The notes under the pieces were generated by a model that was given only the letters and a program-made list of their open reading frames with translations, was not told where the DNA came from and searched no databases. The translations under genes and the position numbers were made by a program. From NCBI GenBank assembly GCA_947095535.1, contig OX352772.1, forward strand, positions 36,165,445 to 36,229,444: a DNA stretch of 64,000 nt, read 5' to 3'. The DNA is from Poecilobothrus nobilitatus. Lineage: Eukaryota; Arthropoda; Insecta; Diptera; Dolichopodidae. The stretch's first letter is position 1, and every line of letters begins with the position of its first letter. Shown here in pieces: positions 25,273-37,642 of this stretch.

Positions 25273-26495
25273 CCTCTTCATTTAAGGATGAGAAGCAATT
25301 ATTTACAATCACTAAGCTCACCGAGTAGCGTTTTAAGTGTTTAATCACAGCTTAATTAAAACTATAAAGATATAAATTTTTTTAATGGAGACCACGTTTC
25401 GCTTTAGTAAGTTCACTTATATCTTTTCTTTCTGGTAGGTATTTCAGCTTGAAAAACATAATTTTACTACATATTATGTACATATGTACTATGTTATATT
25501 GTACCTCATAAAATACTCTTTAAAAAAATAATATATATGTATATAATATGTAATAATAAATTTTCGGCTTTTTTAAAATCTACAATACAAATATAACATT
25601 AACATTTCTTTATAAATTCACACAAATTACTGTTTATCAAGCCAAAAATTAAAACAAAAATTATCTGGACACATGTTGCTAGATTTTATGTTGCCGCTAA
25701 AATAGTAAAAATATTAAATTAGGTAATTTAAAACTATGCTTATTTTCTAATAAATTTACCGTTTCTATGCAATTTGATTAAAAAACAAAGAAAAAAAAAA
25801 CAAATTCCAATACATAAAACATTTTAATAAAAGCATTTACAATTTTTGTTTAATCAATAAATTTCAAAAATTACTCTAGGTCTAGTCGGCAAATTGTAAA
25901 CTAATATTATTTACATGAGCAGTTTGAATACATTTGTTTTGAATACATACATGCATATTTAAAATTCCTGCACAAGAACAAAAAAAATTTTATATTTAAT
26001 AAAAAGGTATGTCTTTTATTTATTTTTCATATTTAAAATGATTATAAATACTTAAATTAATAAGTGATTGTGTTAATTCAAGTATATTTTGTTATTTTAT
26101 TAATAAATTTAAAAATTAAAATAAAGAGAATAGAAATTTGAAAATTTTTTCTACAAATAACAGAACGAACACCGGTTCACAAAATTTATTATATGTAAAT
26201 GTTTTTTTATAATTTTTATTTATATTTTTTTTTAAATTATTTTAATTTATTAATAATTTCATAAATAATTTTTAACATATGCAATAAATAAGTAATATTT
26301 ACTTTTAAATTAAAGTCAATAAAAAACAATTAAAAAATGCCAAATTAATTGACTTTTGCAAATTTCAAAGAGACAGTGAAAAATTTTGTTGAGACAGAGA
26401 CAGTGATGGTGAAAATAATAAAAAACTTAAATAATAAAATTTAAAACAGATTTGAATAAAAAAATATTTATATAATATGTACGTATAGTGTTAAG

Positions 26496-27171
26496 CAGTG
26501 TTACCACTGTTGCACTTTAGTGCACAAAAGGTCACTCTACTTGAATGTCTGTGGACTGCAGTTACCTAAATCTAAATTTGTGCACTATTAGCAGAAAAAT
26601 TATTTTTTTCTAAAAAAAAAAACTTTTTAAACTTTTTGTTAATAATAAACCTGTCAAATGTTTTGAAACATAATAAAAATATCAAAAACGAAAGAATTTT
26701 TTATGAACAATGTAAAGATAAAAAAAAAAAAAACAGGAACCCCAAATTTTCCAGATTTCTGTTAACCTTCTTCCAGCCATTTACTTTTATATTTTCTACT
26801 TTTTTTTTAGGCGGCGAATTCGGTATTGATAAAAACATATTTAAAAAAATATTTTTTTTACATATTATTTCTTTTAAGTAGTAAACCTGAAATTCATAAA
26901 ATGAAAAAGGAATTAGAATTATTTTTTTAATTATTTATTTTTGTTAATTTTTTTTTAAATATGTATACGAACTTAAACAACAATGAATTAAAAAATAAAA
27001 ATTTTATGAAAAAAATAAGTTTTTTTCATTTTTACTAATCCAGAAATTGTGGTTTTAGTACTTAGGTCCTGTTCTATATGAAATTTTAAATTGGTGCACT
27101 CTTAGTTGAAAAAATGCACTATGAATTCATTCGGATTGCACTTTTTCACAGATTTATAGTGGCAACACACT
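26496..27171. mobile_element. hAT-like MITE with CAGTGTT-GCCACT ends
   Basis: The left end is CAGTGTTACCACTGTTGCAC and, read inward from the right, the other end is CAGTGTGTTGCCACTATAAA. Both are followed by GTGCA motifs (left TTAGTGCACAAA; right AAAAGTGCAATCC and TAGTGCATTTTT). CAGTGTTGCCA-type termini are widespread among hAT elements. The interior (about 675 bp) has no transposase, so it is non-autonomous. The flanks (left GTGTTAAG, right TTAGGTTT) give no clean 8-bp duplication. Confidence 0.6.
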
Positions 27172-27491
27172 GTTAGGTTTCGCTTTCAATACATAAAAAA
27201 AAAATTTTGTTTTTTAAAGACATCTTCTAAATTGAAAAAAAAACTTGAGATTTTCGTTAAATGTCAAAAAATTAATTTTTTTTCCATAAATTACAAAGAT
27301 ACATATTATGTGTACGTCGAACAATAAGTGAAAAACGTTTTGAACAAAAAAAATTTGTACTTATCTGATTTTTCATTTTTCCGGAAGTGAAATATTTTTT
27401 ATTTACATGTAACTGTAATTATTTTCACTTACATTTAGAATATTATGTGATATCTGCTTATTTGCACATTGTGATATTATTTTAATAATTT

Positions 27492-27616
27492 GGGTCTCGG
27501 TGGTCTAGGGGGTAATAGCGTATGAAATACGTTGTAAACACCGAAGGAGTGTGGGTTCGAATCCCACACACGCCGTAAGAATAATTCCCTCTTACGATAT
27601 TTGCAACCACGTCTGC
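27492..27616 (+). mobile_element. tRNA-derived SINE, 3'-truncated copy
   Basis: It carries GGTCTAGGGGGTAATAG (A-box region), a perfect B box GGTTCGAATCCCACACACGC and the start of the body (TTTGCAACCACGTCTG), then stops without the GGCAGAGAAATG end or an A-tail. The family is that of 991-1177. Confidence 0.85.
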
Positions 27617-28531
27617 TTATTTGCAACCAAATTTTATTTTATGGATATATTTTGTAAAGCCAAAAGATATGCAATTCGTAAAATCCATGTATTACCCATT
27701 TGTTGTTGAAATTTGATAGACATATACCAGAAAGGGACAAAAACATTAGTAGAAATTATTGGTGGTTAGAAAACACCTACATAGAAGATTAAAATTATTT
27801 TTTAATTATTTAGGATAAGTAGGATAGCATAGGGTAAATTAGATTAGATATATAGGTTAAGATAGGTTAAGTTTTTATTTTAAAACTCAATAGAAATAAA
27901 TTTGGATTTTTAAATGAAATTTTTACCAAAAAATAATAAATATAAGGTTGTAAAATACCATAGAACATTCAAAGATTTAATGTAATACTGAAATATAAAA
28001 CCTAAAATTGATAAAATAAGAAATCATACCATCTTAAAATTAATTATAAAACAAAGAAGTAAACTGATATTTTTAAATTTTTTTTTGTAAGTTATATTTA
28101 TAAAAATTAATTAAATACATAATGGTTTTTTAAATAAATATTTTCTATTATTTTCCAAATTAATTAACTTGTAAATCTTTATAAAATTCTAATTTAACTG
28201 TTGATATGATTGCAAACCTTGAAATAACTTATAACTATTTCTAAAACACCTTATAAATAAACGAAGGTAAAAACAATTGCGCCACACTTCAATATTAAAA
28301 GTTCTTATATGAAATATATAATATTTGAGCTTTTATATGAAAATCGATGCAAATAGATTTTTTAAGCCTGCCTAAGTTATATTCCAAGTCTTTATTTTAA
28401 AATATAAGTCTAATCAGTTATTCTACCAGAAAACAACCCTTTTAAGTACTAAAAAAAGTAAAATACTAAGTAAATACTATTTAAAACTAGATTTGTTTAT
28501 TAAATTAAATTAGTTTCTCTGCTTTAAATTT

Positions 28532-28606
28532 CTTCTGTGCAGAATTTGAACCTGCACTGCTTCGATTAATAAGCTATGTACTTAATCATTAGGCCACAGA
28601 AGCCCC
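28532..28606 (-). mobile_element. Second tRNA-like SINE head, possibly a divergent relative
   Basis: The minus strand reads GGGGCTTCTGTGGCCTAATG, then GATTAAGTACATAGC, then a B-box-like GGTTCAAATTC and CTGCACAGAAG, giving a tRNA-like acceptor pairing (CTTCTGTG with CACAGAAG). Just downstream on that strand is GCAGAGAAACTAATTTAA, resembling the GGCAGAGAAATGCATT 3' end of the main SINE. It could be a degraded tRNA pseudogene or a deletion derivative of a related SINE; the anticodon arm is poor. Confidence 0.55.
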
Positions 28607-29450
28607 TCAAGAATTATAAAAAAAAATTATTTTTTTATTGCATACTTTAAGGATAAATTCTTTCTAATAAAAATTAATAATTAATAATGAATACAGCGAT
28701 ATCTCACTGTGAAAGATCAGAAAGAAAAAAGTTAAAAAGAGAGGTTGAGATAAATAAAAAATGTGTTAAACTGTTCTGAAAAGAGCTATATATCGCTTAT
28801 CGAAATAACGAACTCGACTTATTCAAAATATTTATTTCATCTGGTACCTATATAATAAATTATACAGGATCAGAAGTCACATCCTCGGCTACTAGGTCCA
28901 TTTTGGGCTTACATTAAATTACAATAACTTGAATATTCAAAATATATTTTCATAAAATAATTCATATTTTCTTACCAAAGATAGTTCACTAAAGATTCTT
29001 TAGATACGACAATCAGCTTTCATATCAATGAATAAAACAGTCTTAGGGTTTTCTAGTTCCAAAGCACCTGTAATGCTTCATGAGACAGTTGTAGTTGGTT
29101 AATATTAATAATATTTGTTTCTCGTTTTTAGAAAACAAATTATCTTAGCATCATTTTTGTTTTAAAAAATTTTAGTTTGTTCAATGTTTCAGTACAGTTT
29201 AAAAAAAAATTAACAACTGCACGCGAAAAAAAAAAAACTTTTTTAAAATAAAGAAAAAATAAAAATAATTATTGCCAGGACATTAAATTTTAAAGGATAC
29301 TGACATTTGACATTGAAATAAATCAAAATAGATATCTATCTACATATACTTCTAATTTGTTTTATTTTTATAGAAAATTTTTTAATTTCATCTAAATCTT
29401 AATTTGAACAATTTTCGGTTATCTTAACAGTGATACAATCTTGAAAAAGT

Positions 29451-32071
29451 ATGGCTGATACTTTTAAAGATTATCAGTTACAGTTCTGGAACTGGTTTCG
29501 TGGTAATAATACATTTCATGGTGAAAAAGATGCATGGCGTTTAAATTCTTATAATATGAACTCATCGGATTTTCTTAATGAAAATGTATCACAATCAGAG
29601 TTATTGGGTGCTGGTCATGCTAAAAATAGAGATGTAGTAGGATCTGTAAGAGCAAATTTTTTTCGTCATTTAACTGGTGGTCAATCAATATTTTTTCCTC
29701 CACAATTTAATATTGATGAATACACATGTGAAATGCCACCCATTAAAGAAAAATTTCGAGATGTTAGCGTTCAGACCAAATATAGGTAAATAAAATTTAA
29801 AAAAAAAAAAAAAATACGAACCTTTTCTAAAATATTCTAATAAATTATATGTTTAATTAATTTTTAGAGAATCATCTGTTCAAACATCACCTTTTGAACC
29901 GGAATTCATTCCAGATGATGAAGGAAAATATTTAGATTTAGAAATTTTTTCGCTTTGCAGAACAATTCGAGATATCGAAGAGCCAGGACAATATGAAGTG
30001 ACACTTATAGAACGTTTAAAAAGACGTCGATCATTAGAAAAACTTTTAAAAACTTGTAAAAATAAAGATGAATTAGATAGATATCGTCGTATAATAGAAA
30101 CATTTGAATGGGAAGAATGGATTGCTAGAGAAGATGATATTCAATATTATCAGGGTTTACGTTTACAAATAGTTCAAGATTTATTAGAAGAGAAAAATTC
30201 TAAAATGAGAAGTAGTTCAGATCAAAAAGTTTTACATAGAATTGAACAAATTAAAAAAAAATGTGAATTAGAGAAGGCTAAAATAGAAAGTAAATATAAT
30301 CGAAATATGCGAAAAATTGAATATAAAAGAAAGAATATACCACGTAAATATACAAAAATTGATATTCTTTTGGAACATACAAAAATGGATTCAGAATTAT
30401 ATGCACCACAAATGCGTTATGGTGTTCATCCAAAACGTAGACATTTCGTTGGTTATAAAACTAAATTTGATTTAAGAATGGAAGACTTAGAACAAAAAAT
30501 GATTAAACCAACCATTGTTAAATGTCCATTTGCTTATACAAATATGTTAGCGAAACCCAAAGAACCACCAAAAGAATATACAACATCTTTCTTAACTGAT
30601 AAAAGACTTAAAGTTCTTTATGAAAATTTGAAAGTAAAATTTTATTTTAATCTTTCCTAAAGGTTTTTATTAAATTTATTTTCTTTTTTAGTATTTCCGA
30701 ATAAAATTAGAACCAAAACATTCACCTCCTCAATGTTTGAAAATGAAGAAAATTCTTTCAACTGATAATATTAAACCAACTATATTTGGTGTAGATCAGG
30801 ATATACAAGCAGAAGAAGAATATCAAAGATGTATATATGTTCAAAAATTATTGAAGGTAAATTTATTTAAAAAAAACACAACAAAAATAAATAAAAAAAA
30901 AAAATTTTATTAAAAAAATTAAAATAAATATTTATTAAAGGGTCGTGCTATACAAAATATTTTATATACTGGTAAAGAAGAATTTAAGGGTCTAATACAT
31001 GAAATTGATTCAACGCATTCATTAAGACCAGTTGAAGCTCTATTCCCAGATCTATCAACTGAAAAAGAATCGAAAAAAGCTCGAACATTAGCTAGACAAA
31101 AATATTCTGAACAGGTATTGAATGATGGTATTAATTTGAAAACTATTCTACGTGATTTCGAAGGTTCTGTAATTGGACCAATGTTTGAATTCTTACAAAA
31201 AGAATTAGATCGTCTATTTGAACAAAAACGTGTACATGCTATTGTTATATTAGCTGAACAAGAAAGATTTAAACGTCAAGCAAAAGAAGCTGGTACACGT
31301 CAATATGAAAATCGTTTAAGAGAACAATATGTTGAAACATATACACATATGGTTAAAGCAACAAAAGATAATATAACAACATATTTAGAAGATGTTCTTT
31401 TAGATGAAATTAATATGAAAGCATCAATGGATTGTAGACGTAAAATAGCTGAAATTGCACAAAGTTTAGATAAATTTAATGAAGAAAATATTGATAAACC
31501 AGGCCTTAATATGTCGGAAAAGAGACAAAATGAAGAAAAAGTAATTGCAGAAGTTGTTAATGGTTTTCTATTATCAAATGCTCATAATCAATTGACAAGA
31601 CAAAATGTATTTTTACAACGTAAAAAGAATATTGAAGCTATTAATAAAACATTATATGCTGAATATAGAATTGCACAAGATGTTCTAAATGATATATTAA
31701 AAGATATTATTCATGATGTTGTTAAATGTCCAAGTCCAGAAGAATTCTATGAAGAATCATTAAAAGAATTTGTTAAAAATATTATTAAAAATGTTTGTGA
31801 AGATACACTTGATGATTCTAATCGTTCTATTCAAGAAATTCTTGAACATATTATGGATGTTATATTTAATTCAAATAAATCTGTATTTATGGATGAAAGA
31901 GATAGAAGAGATTTTGTAAGAAATGTTATTGTTAAACAATTAAAAAAAGAAATTGGTTATAAGTTGACTGAAAGTGATATGTGTTTCTTAGATGAAATAA
32001 ATTGTAATTTGTCTGAGGATAATCATGAAAATGAAAATTCACAAGAACGTGAATCTGAACAAAAAGAATAA
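29451..32071 (+). CDS. CFAP91: Cilia- and flagella-associated protein 91 (CFAP91/MAATS1)
   Basis: CFAP91 is an axonemal protein at the base of the radial spokes (Chlamydomonas AAT1/CaM-spoke-associated complex) needed for motile cilia and sperm flagella. Exons: 29451-29785, 29868-30633, 30692-30856, 30941-32071, giving 798 residues plus TAA with phases that agree. The signature begins at about residue 105 with DVSVQTKYRESSVQTSPF, then ERLKRRRSLEK, then the E/W-rich FEWEEWIAREDDIQ. Charged helices dominate (residues about 150-270 and 470-790). EFLQKELDRLFEQKRVHA and a short LAEQERF..A...G segment match the conserved C-terminal half of human CFAP91. The start ATG follows a short A/T leader and gives the expected N-terminus before the conserved block. 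In insects its expression is likely testis and chordotonal neurons (inference). Compact introns (58-84 bp) contrast with the neighbouring hydroxylases. Confidence 0.93.
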
Positions 32072-32141
32072 TACGAAAAAAAAAAAAAACATCAGATCTA
32101 TAAGAGCAAAAGAATTTGGAAAAAATCATAAAAGTCTCAAG

Positions 32142-32198
32142 AATAAAATTTATTACGACTTCACTTAAAATTGTTCAAAATAGTTTTTATTAAATAAA
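32142..32198 (+). promoter_or_regulatory. Poly(A) signals for CFAP91
   Basis: AATAAA occurs at 32142-32147 and 32193-32198, about 70 and 120 bp after the CFAP91 stop codon. Either would give a short 3' UTR. Confidence 0.5.
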
Positions 32199-32691
32199 AA
32201 TTTTGTATTAAAATTTTTTTTATAAGTATTTGATTTATGTTTGTACTAAACTAAAATATATTCTTACACCTAGCAATATGACATATTATTTTTTTTATTT
32301 TAATTCTTTTTAGTTCAATTAATTTGATTTAATCGATTTTTTTAGTTCAATTAATTAGAAAAATATTATAGAAGTTGTTTATTGTCTCTAGCAACGTCTT
32401 TTTTATTTCTTTTACACTAATATTATGTTAAACATGTGATACGTGATACCTAAATTTGACATTAAATTACGATTCGACCCATGGATGTTTCAATTTTGTT
32501 TAGACACAAAAAGTTATATATCAATGCTAAATGGATTATTTTGCCGAATTAAAATGAAAAGTTCTATAGTTCAGATTTTAATTTTGTGGCTTATTTTGAT
32601 AATACACAAATCTAACATAGTAATTTAATTTTAAAGGATACTTGCTACCTTGATGCTACCTTTTAAAGAAACATTCAAAAAAATTCTACAA

Positions 32692-32813
32692 TTTTTTTTT
32701 TTTTTTTTTTTTTTAAATGCATTTCTCTGCCACATAAATGTGGACAGGAAATTACACAACCCGCACTACCACCCTTTACAGTACGCTCTTACCCACTAGG
32801 CCACCGAGGCCCC
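32692..32813 (-). mobile_element. SINE copy lacking the B box, flanked by a 14-bp target-site duplication
   Basis: The minus strand starts GGGGCCTCGGTGGCCTAGTG and ends GCAGAGAAATGCATTT plus a long A-tail (T-run at 32692-32714). The segment that should contain GGTTCGAATCC is deleted or replaced. AATTCTACAATTTT occurs on both sides (32682-32695 and 32815-32828), the target-site duplication expected from LINE-driven retroposition. Confidence 0.9.
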
Positions 32814-33689
32814 TAATTCTACAATTTTAAAGTAACCAGCAGAAAATAATAAATATTTTTGAACAACAACGAAAGCATTTTTCACTAAAAATTGATTCGG
32901 TAAATTATCTTTAATAAATTGATTTAAGTTAATCTTATATATGTGACGGTTAAAAGCAAAACTGCTCATTTCCACTTTTCATTATTTTGTGGAAAATAAA
33001 AATAACTGTTAAATTTTTTTATAGCATGCGAAAACTTTTCATTCAAAATAAATTTTGTAGGTATGTACATATGTATATAGAAGTAACATTTTTTTCGCAA
33101 TAGGACTGGGATCCATATGCCCTGGTAGAGCTACTAATAGATAATCAAATTAGTCATAATATATAATAATATGTTTTTCTTTTATTTTTTTTTTTTAATT
33201 TCATTGTTTTTTTTAATTTTTACAGTTAAGAAATATTTTTCTGTTATAAAGGTGATAAAAAAGAAAGAACAACATAAAATAAAAAAAAAATAAAAATTAA
33301 AATTATAAAAAAAAATCAAGTTCATAGTATTATTTTTCAGTCTATATTGCCAATACCTACATATGTATTAAGCAATTCTAAAAAAAATTAAATCAAAATT
33401 AAACTCAAAAATATTAAACAAAATTAAATACTCACTTTAAATATTATAAAAGCTTTTTTACCGTAACGATACGATATATTATTGCAGACTTTAATTTGCT
33501 CGATTACAAAATATCATAATCTTATACTACTATACTTCGTCGTGTCCCTCACAAATTGGATCATTATCACCTTCAAGTACGTCAATTTGACTTTCAAGAA
33601 TTGTTTTGTAAAATATTAATTAATTTTTTTCTCCTCAGTTTTCTCCGAAATGTTTTTGTAAAAGATTTAAAACATCCTTCTTCTTTTCT

Positions 33690-34945
33690 TTTTTTTTATG
33701 CCAACACCAGGTTCCAAGACTTTGGGAGTCATTGAGGATATGTTTTTACCTTTTTTTAATATTGCACCACTCTTGCCTACATATGAATTGTAAGATAATT
33801 CTCCTCTTATTAAAGGGCTCCTCTTTTTAGATCTAGTTATTATAAATCTTTTTGAATTAGTGAATTGAAAGTGCCACTTGGCCGTCGGTTTAAAGTAGTT
33901 TGTAACTTTTGTCTTCCAATCAATTACAAGGCAATCATTTTTAACAAGTTCGATGATAGTTCCATGTTTACTCAATATGTCCATATATTCTTCAGAATTT
34001 ACTATTTCTTGCTTATTTTTAATTTTTTTTTCAATCTGCGCGAACATCCTATCAGGCGGTATGAATGAAGCTCCTGTAATTGGAAAAAATAAATCTATCG
34101 ATTTCAAATACTGAGCTGTTTTTGTGGTCAGCCAAAAGGAGCACATCCCCGTCATTATTGAGTTTTAGTTTTGGTCACCGCACAGCTACTAAGCGTACCT
34201 TTTTTATTCTAATAAAACTAATATTACATAGTTTGTGGGCAACGCTGAGGCAATTTAATTTGATCCTTTGAAATACGCATCTTCTGTCCAAATGTATAAA
34301 AAACATTCTCTTTAGTAAGTTCTGACTTTGATGAACCTTGGACAATGCCAAAATTGAATAAATAAATTTGACGACTATAATAAGCGGCCTTATCTCGTAC
34401 TTTTAGCAACTCTTTTGGCAGTCAAAAGAAAGTGTGACCATGTCACTGCGAACTTCTCCTAGTTTATTGAAAAATGCTTTTGCTCATAGTGAGTTCAACA
34501 CGTTTGCTTAAATTTATTTCTAATTTGATATGTTCTTTGAATCTTAGACAATACAAACATACGTCTGTGCTGGGTGTTTTGAATCCAATGTTAGAATGGG
34601 TATTAAAAAAATGTGCCTAAAGTAACTGACTTTAACTTTTTTATTTGGGTATTCTTTATTGTATAAATTTGCCATTTTGCGTATATTTAACTTGATGGTA
34701 AAAATTGCCTTTTATAATTTTAGGATCAGCAATAAAGCATTTCTAGAACGTAAATTGTTTTTATAAACAGGATTACAGATTGTTTTTTTTTTGTCAAGAA
34801 ATTTATGAGAGATACGATCTCCCCCACGTTTTTCTACAGGTATTTTACCTGTTTTTGTATGTTGCAGACATACTTACATATGTTCTCAACGTGGTACGTG
34901 GAAACTTTTAAAATTGTTGAAAAAGCTTTTTGGAATATGGCATAT
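33690..34945 (-). pseudogene. Decayed DUF7869-type mobile-element gene
   Basis: Read on the minus strand in several frames, pieces come in the order of the insect DUF7869 proteins: TYHVENICKYV, KRGGDRISHKF, LNIRKMANLYNKEYPNKKV, GFKTPSTDVCLYC, FDCQK (frameshift), VRDKAAYYSRQIYLFNF, VRLVA, then an open 162-codon stretch (34155-33667) with FPITGASFIPPDRMFAQIEK and KWHFQFTNSKRFIITRSKKR. The expected D-x-C-x-GQNKN segment between VRLVA and MCSFWL is wrecked. These proteins occur in multi-copy, transposon-like families in insects; their enzymology is not settled. Frameshifts and stops make this copy dead. Assignment is from recalled family resemblance, not a search. Confidence 0.7.
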
Positions 34946-35342
34946 ACATATGTATATGGCAACTGCAGATTCTATTTCGACTGAAGTAATTTATCGGTAA
35001 TATAAAAAATTAAAACGCACTTTTTACAAAATCAATACTATAAAACCCATACTAATCTAAACGTCTTATAAAAACAAAAATTAAAATAAACAAACTTGTC
35101 TAAAGGTCTTATAAAAACAAAAATAAAGTATGTATACATACTTAGACTCTTTAACACAAAAAAATAAATTATTACGCATTATTTTAACTTTTTTTTGACT
35201 CCAAATGGAAAAGATCATTTTTGTTACTAATTCATTATATTTAGCAAAATTTAGTAAGGAACTAACATACATTTTTGCATCAAAAGTTTAATTTTTTTAA
35301 AAAGTAGGTAGAATAGTGAAGTTTTGCTTTTAAACGTCAAAT

Positions 35343-35374
35343 ATATGTATACATACATATGTATGTATGTATAT
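35343..35374. repeat. Palindromic TATG/CATA microsatellite
   Basis: A TATGTATACATACATATGTATGTATGTATA-type tract. Similar TACATATGTA tracts occur throughout the window (for example near 49080, 51225 and 55890) and are common in fly genomes. Confidence 0.7.
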
Positions 35375-36980
35375 TAAACATTTTTTGAACTTATGTACAT
35401 ACCTACCACCCTTTAGCTAATTTTTTTCATTTTCAATAACAATAACAATTTATTTCAAAAATTAAATAAATCCATTTAACTTTTTGAATACCTAACTAAT
35501 ATTTTACTCCCAAAAAAAAAAAAATTTTTTTTTGTTGTAGGTATAATAAGCATGATTTTTATATTTTATTTTAAGAAAACATTATAATAAAATAATTTAT
35601 CAAATTAAATGCTGATCAATGATCTCAATCTTTACTTAATAAAATAACAATGCTACGCATTACGATACGATATACGAATTTCAAAGAGGAATGACAGAAA
35701 GAAAGAGTAATATGAAAAGAAAAGAGAACATTACTTACATAAGAAACAAAAATAAGCTTTATATTTTAAATTTTTTTTCCATGTTTTCAAAAAGAAAAAA
35801 GAACGAATCAATCTAACTATAGGATATAAAAATATTATAAAGTTTATAATATATTAAAATCTAACCAATAGCGTAGTGATTAAATCTCTGTTCTTTCGAT
35901 TGAAAGATTTTGACTTTAAACAAATCTAAAGTCTAAACTATTGAAATATGAAGTATAAATAAACAGATAATTCTTACGTAACATAACAGATGTCGCACAA
36001 ACATATAGTATTTTACTGAAATCTACAATATTTTTATACAAAGGAATTTTTTACTTAGGCTTTACGTAGCATCCAAAAAAAAAATATCTTAATATGTATT
36101 CGGATATCAGAAAAACTGTACATTATTAAAATAAAAAATAACTTTTTCAAAATTTGAACTTCATGAAGAAGTTAATTATATATATATTTAAAAGACATTT
36201 TCAAACTTAAAATAAAAAAAAAATCTTAATAAATTTAAATATTATTGCAATTAATGTACATACAATATACAACCAGAAAGTTTGTACTTTTACCTTTTAA
36301 TCTGACAAACGACAATTTATTTATACTTGCTTAAACTCAGAAATATATTAAGAAATATTAAAAATTCAAAAATAAAACTTACAAAAATAACTGAATCTGG
36401 TCGACTTTGGAAACTAAATAATAGTGTCTGTAAAAATATAAAAAAAAAAAAACAGTAACTGAAAAAAAAAACATTTTATAATACCCAAAGTATTTTCCAA
36501 AAACAAATAATTGATGGAATGCATTGATAGAACTTGCAGTCAAACTTTATTTTTTTTCAAATAAAAACTACGCTTGAACTCATATTTTTTGTTTGAAAAA
36601 GTGAGATTTGAGTTCAAGCTCAGTTTTATACATATTTCACCAATTATCTAGACTCTAAGAATTTTTCAAACTATATTGTAATTCAACAAACATTATTTTT
36701 TTTATAATAAGAGTATTTAAAAATATGCTTCGACCCTGATCTAGAATATAATTTTGCGATCTCAAAATAGTTTTTTTTTATTTATTTTGTTTTGCTTTTT
36801 CTTTCACATTTGGATTTGATCAGTTTGTTTTTGTTTTTTAATTTTTTCTGTTGTTTTGTTGTTACTTGTTATTGTGTTGTGTTACTGTTCTGATTTCTTT
36901 TCTTTTTTTTTTAAAATAAAAATTTTATTCTGTTTTTTAAAGTTTCATACTTTTGACCAGTTTCATCACCAAAGTAACAT

Positions 36981-37003
36981 TCAGTTCTCAGTTCAGTTCA
37001 GTT
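36981..37003 (+). promoter_or_regulatory. Cluster of four overlapping initiator-like TCAGTT motifs
   Basis: TCAGTT begins at 36981, 36988, 36993 and 36998. TCAGT is the arthropod initiator consensus. The cluster lies about 640 bp before the ATG of the second hydroxylase, on the correct strand, and is followed by GC-richer sequence (CGTGTAG, CGTTTGCGTTTACGC) unusual for this region. I infer that this is its transcription start region. There is no clear TATA box at -30. Confidence 0.4.
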
Positions 37004-37642
37004 TAAATCTAGCCTGCTTACGTGTAGAATCAAAGTTTTACGTTTGCGTTTACGCTTAATTCTAAAATAAAACAATAATAAAGTTTTTTTTTTTCTCTTT
37101 TACTCTTGTTGTTGCTATTTGGGAATTTATAAATCGAGTTTATAGTGAAAGTTGTTTTTTTTTTTTAATATAGCTACACATTATTTTTATTATAATACAA
37201 TAAAAGAAAATCGGTTTATTGAATCGGTTGAAACGGTTAAAAACAAATAAATTAAATTTATTTCATTAAAAAGAAATATAATTGCGTATTTTTTTTTTTC
37301 TTTTTTTTTTTTTTTGGAATAATTAATATGTTTACAATATTGCGAAAATAAATATTGTATTTTGTGAAAAATTTTCATTGGTATAAAATAAACATAATTA
37401 ATTTAATTTAAATTTTAATAATAAATTGAAAAGTTTTTATTATCAAGTTATAATAAGTTTTAACCGCAAACAAAGAACAAAAAAAAAAAAAACAAAGCAG
37501 TGTTATATCCTAGAAATATTAAAATATTAAAAAAAAAATGAAATAAAAAACTATAAATAAATGATAATAATATGAACTTTAATCAAATTCAAAAGAGAAC
37601 AAATTATAAATAAAAAAAAAAAATTTTTTTTTTTTATAAATA

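Larger units (their letters stand above)
23432..29450. other. Intergenic region between hydroxylase 1 and CFAP91
   Basis: No host gene is supported. It holds a decayed reverse transcriptase (23990-24365), a perfect tandem duplication (25021-25272), a hAT-like element (26496-27171), a SINE (27492-27616) and a second tRNA-like piece (28532-28606). Between them is AT-rich DNA without structure that I can interpret. A short direct repeat, ATGTTGTGTACAACTGT, occurs twice at about 24661-24725. Confidence 0.6.
32199..37642. other. Intergenic region between CFAP91 and hydroxylase 2
   Basis: It holds a SINE copy (32692-32813), a decayed DUF7869-type gene (33690-34945), a palindromic TATG/CATA microsatellite (35343-35374) and the probable promoter of the second hydroxylase near 36.98 kb. 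No intact gene is seen. The remainder is AT-rich with long T-runs. Confidence 0.6.
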
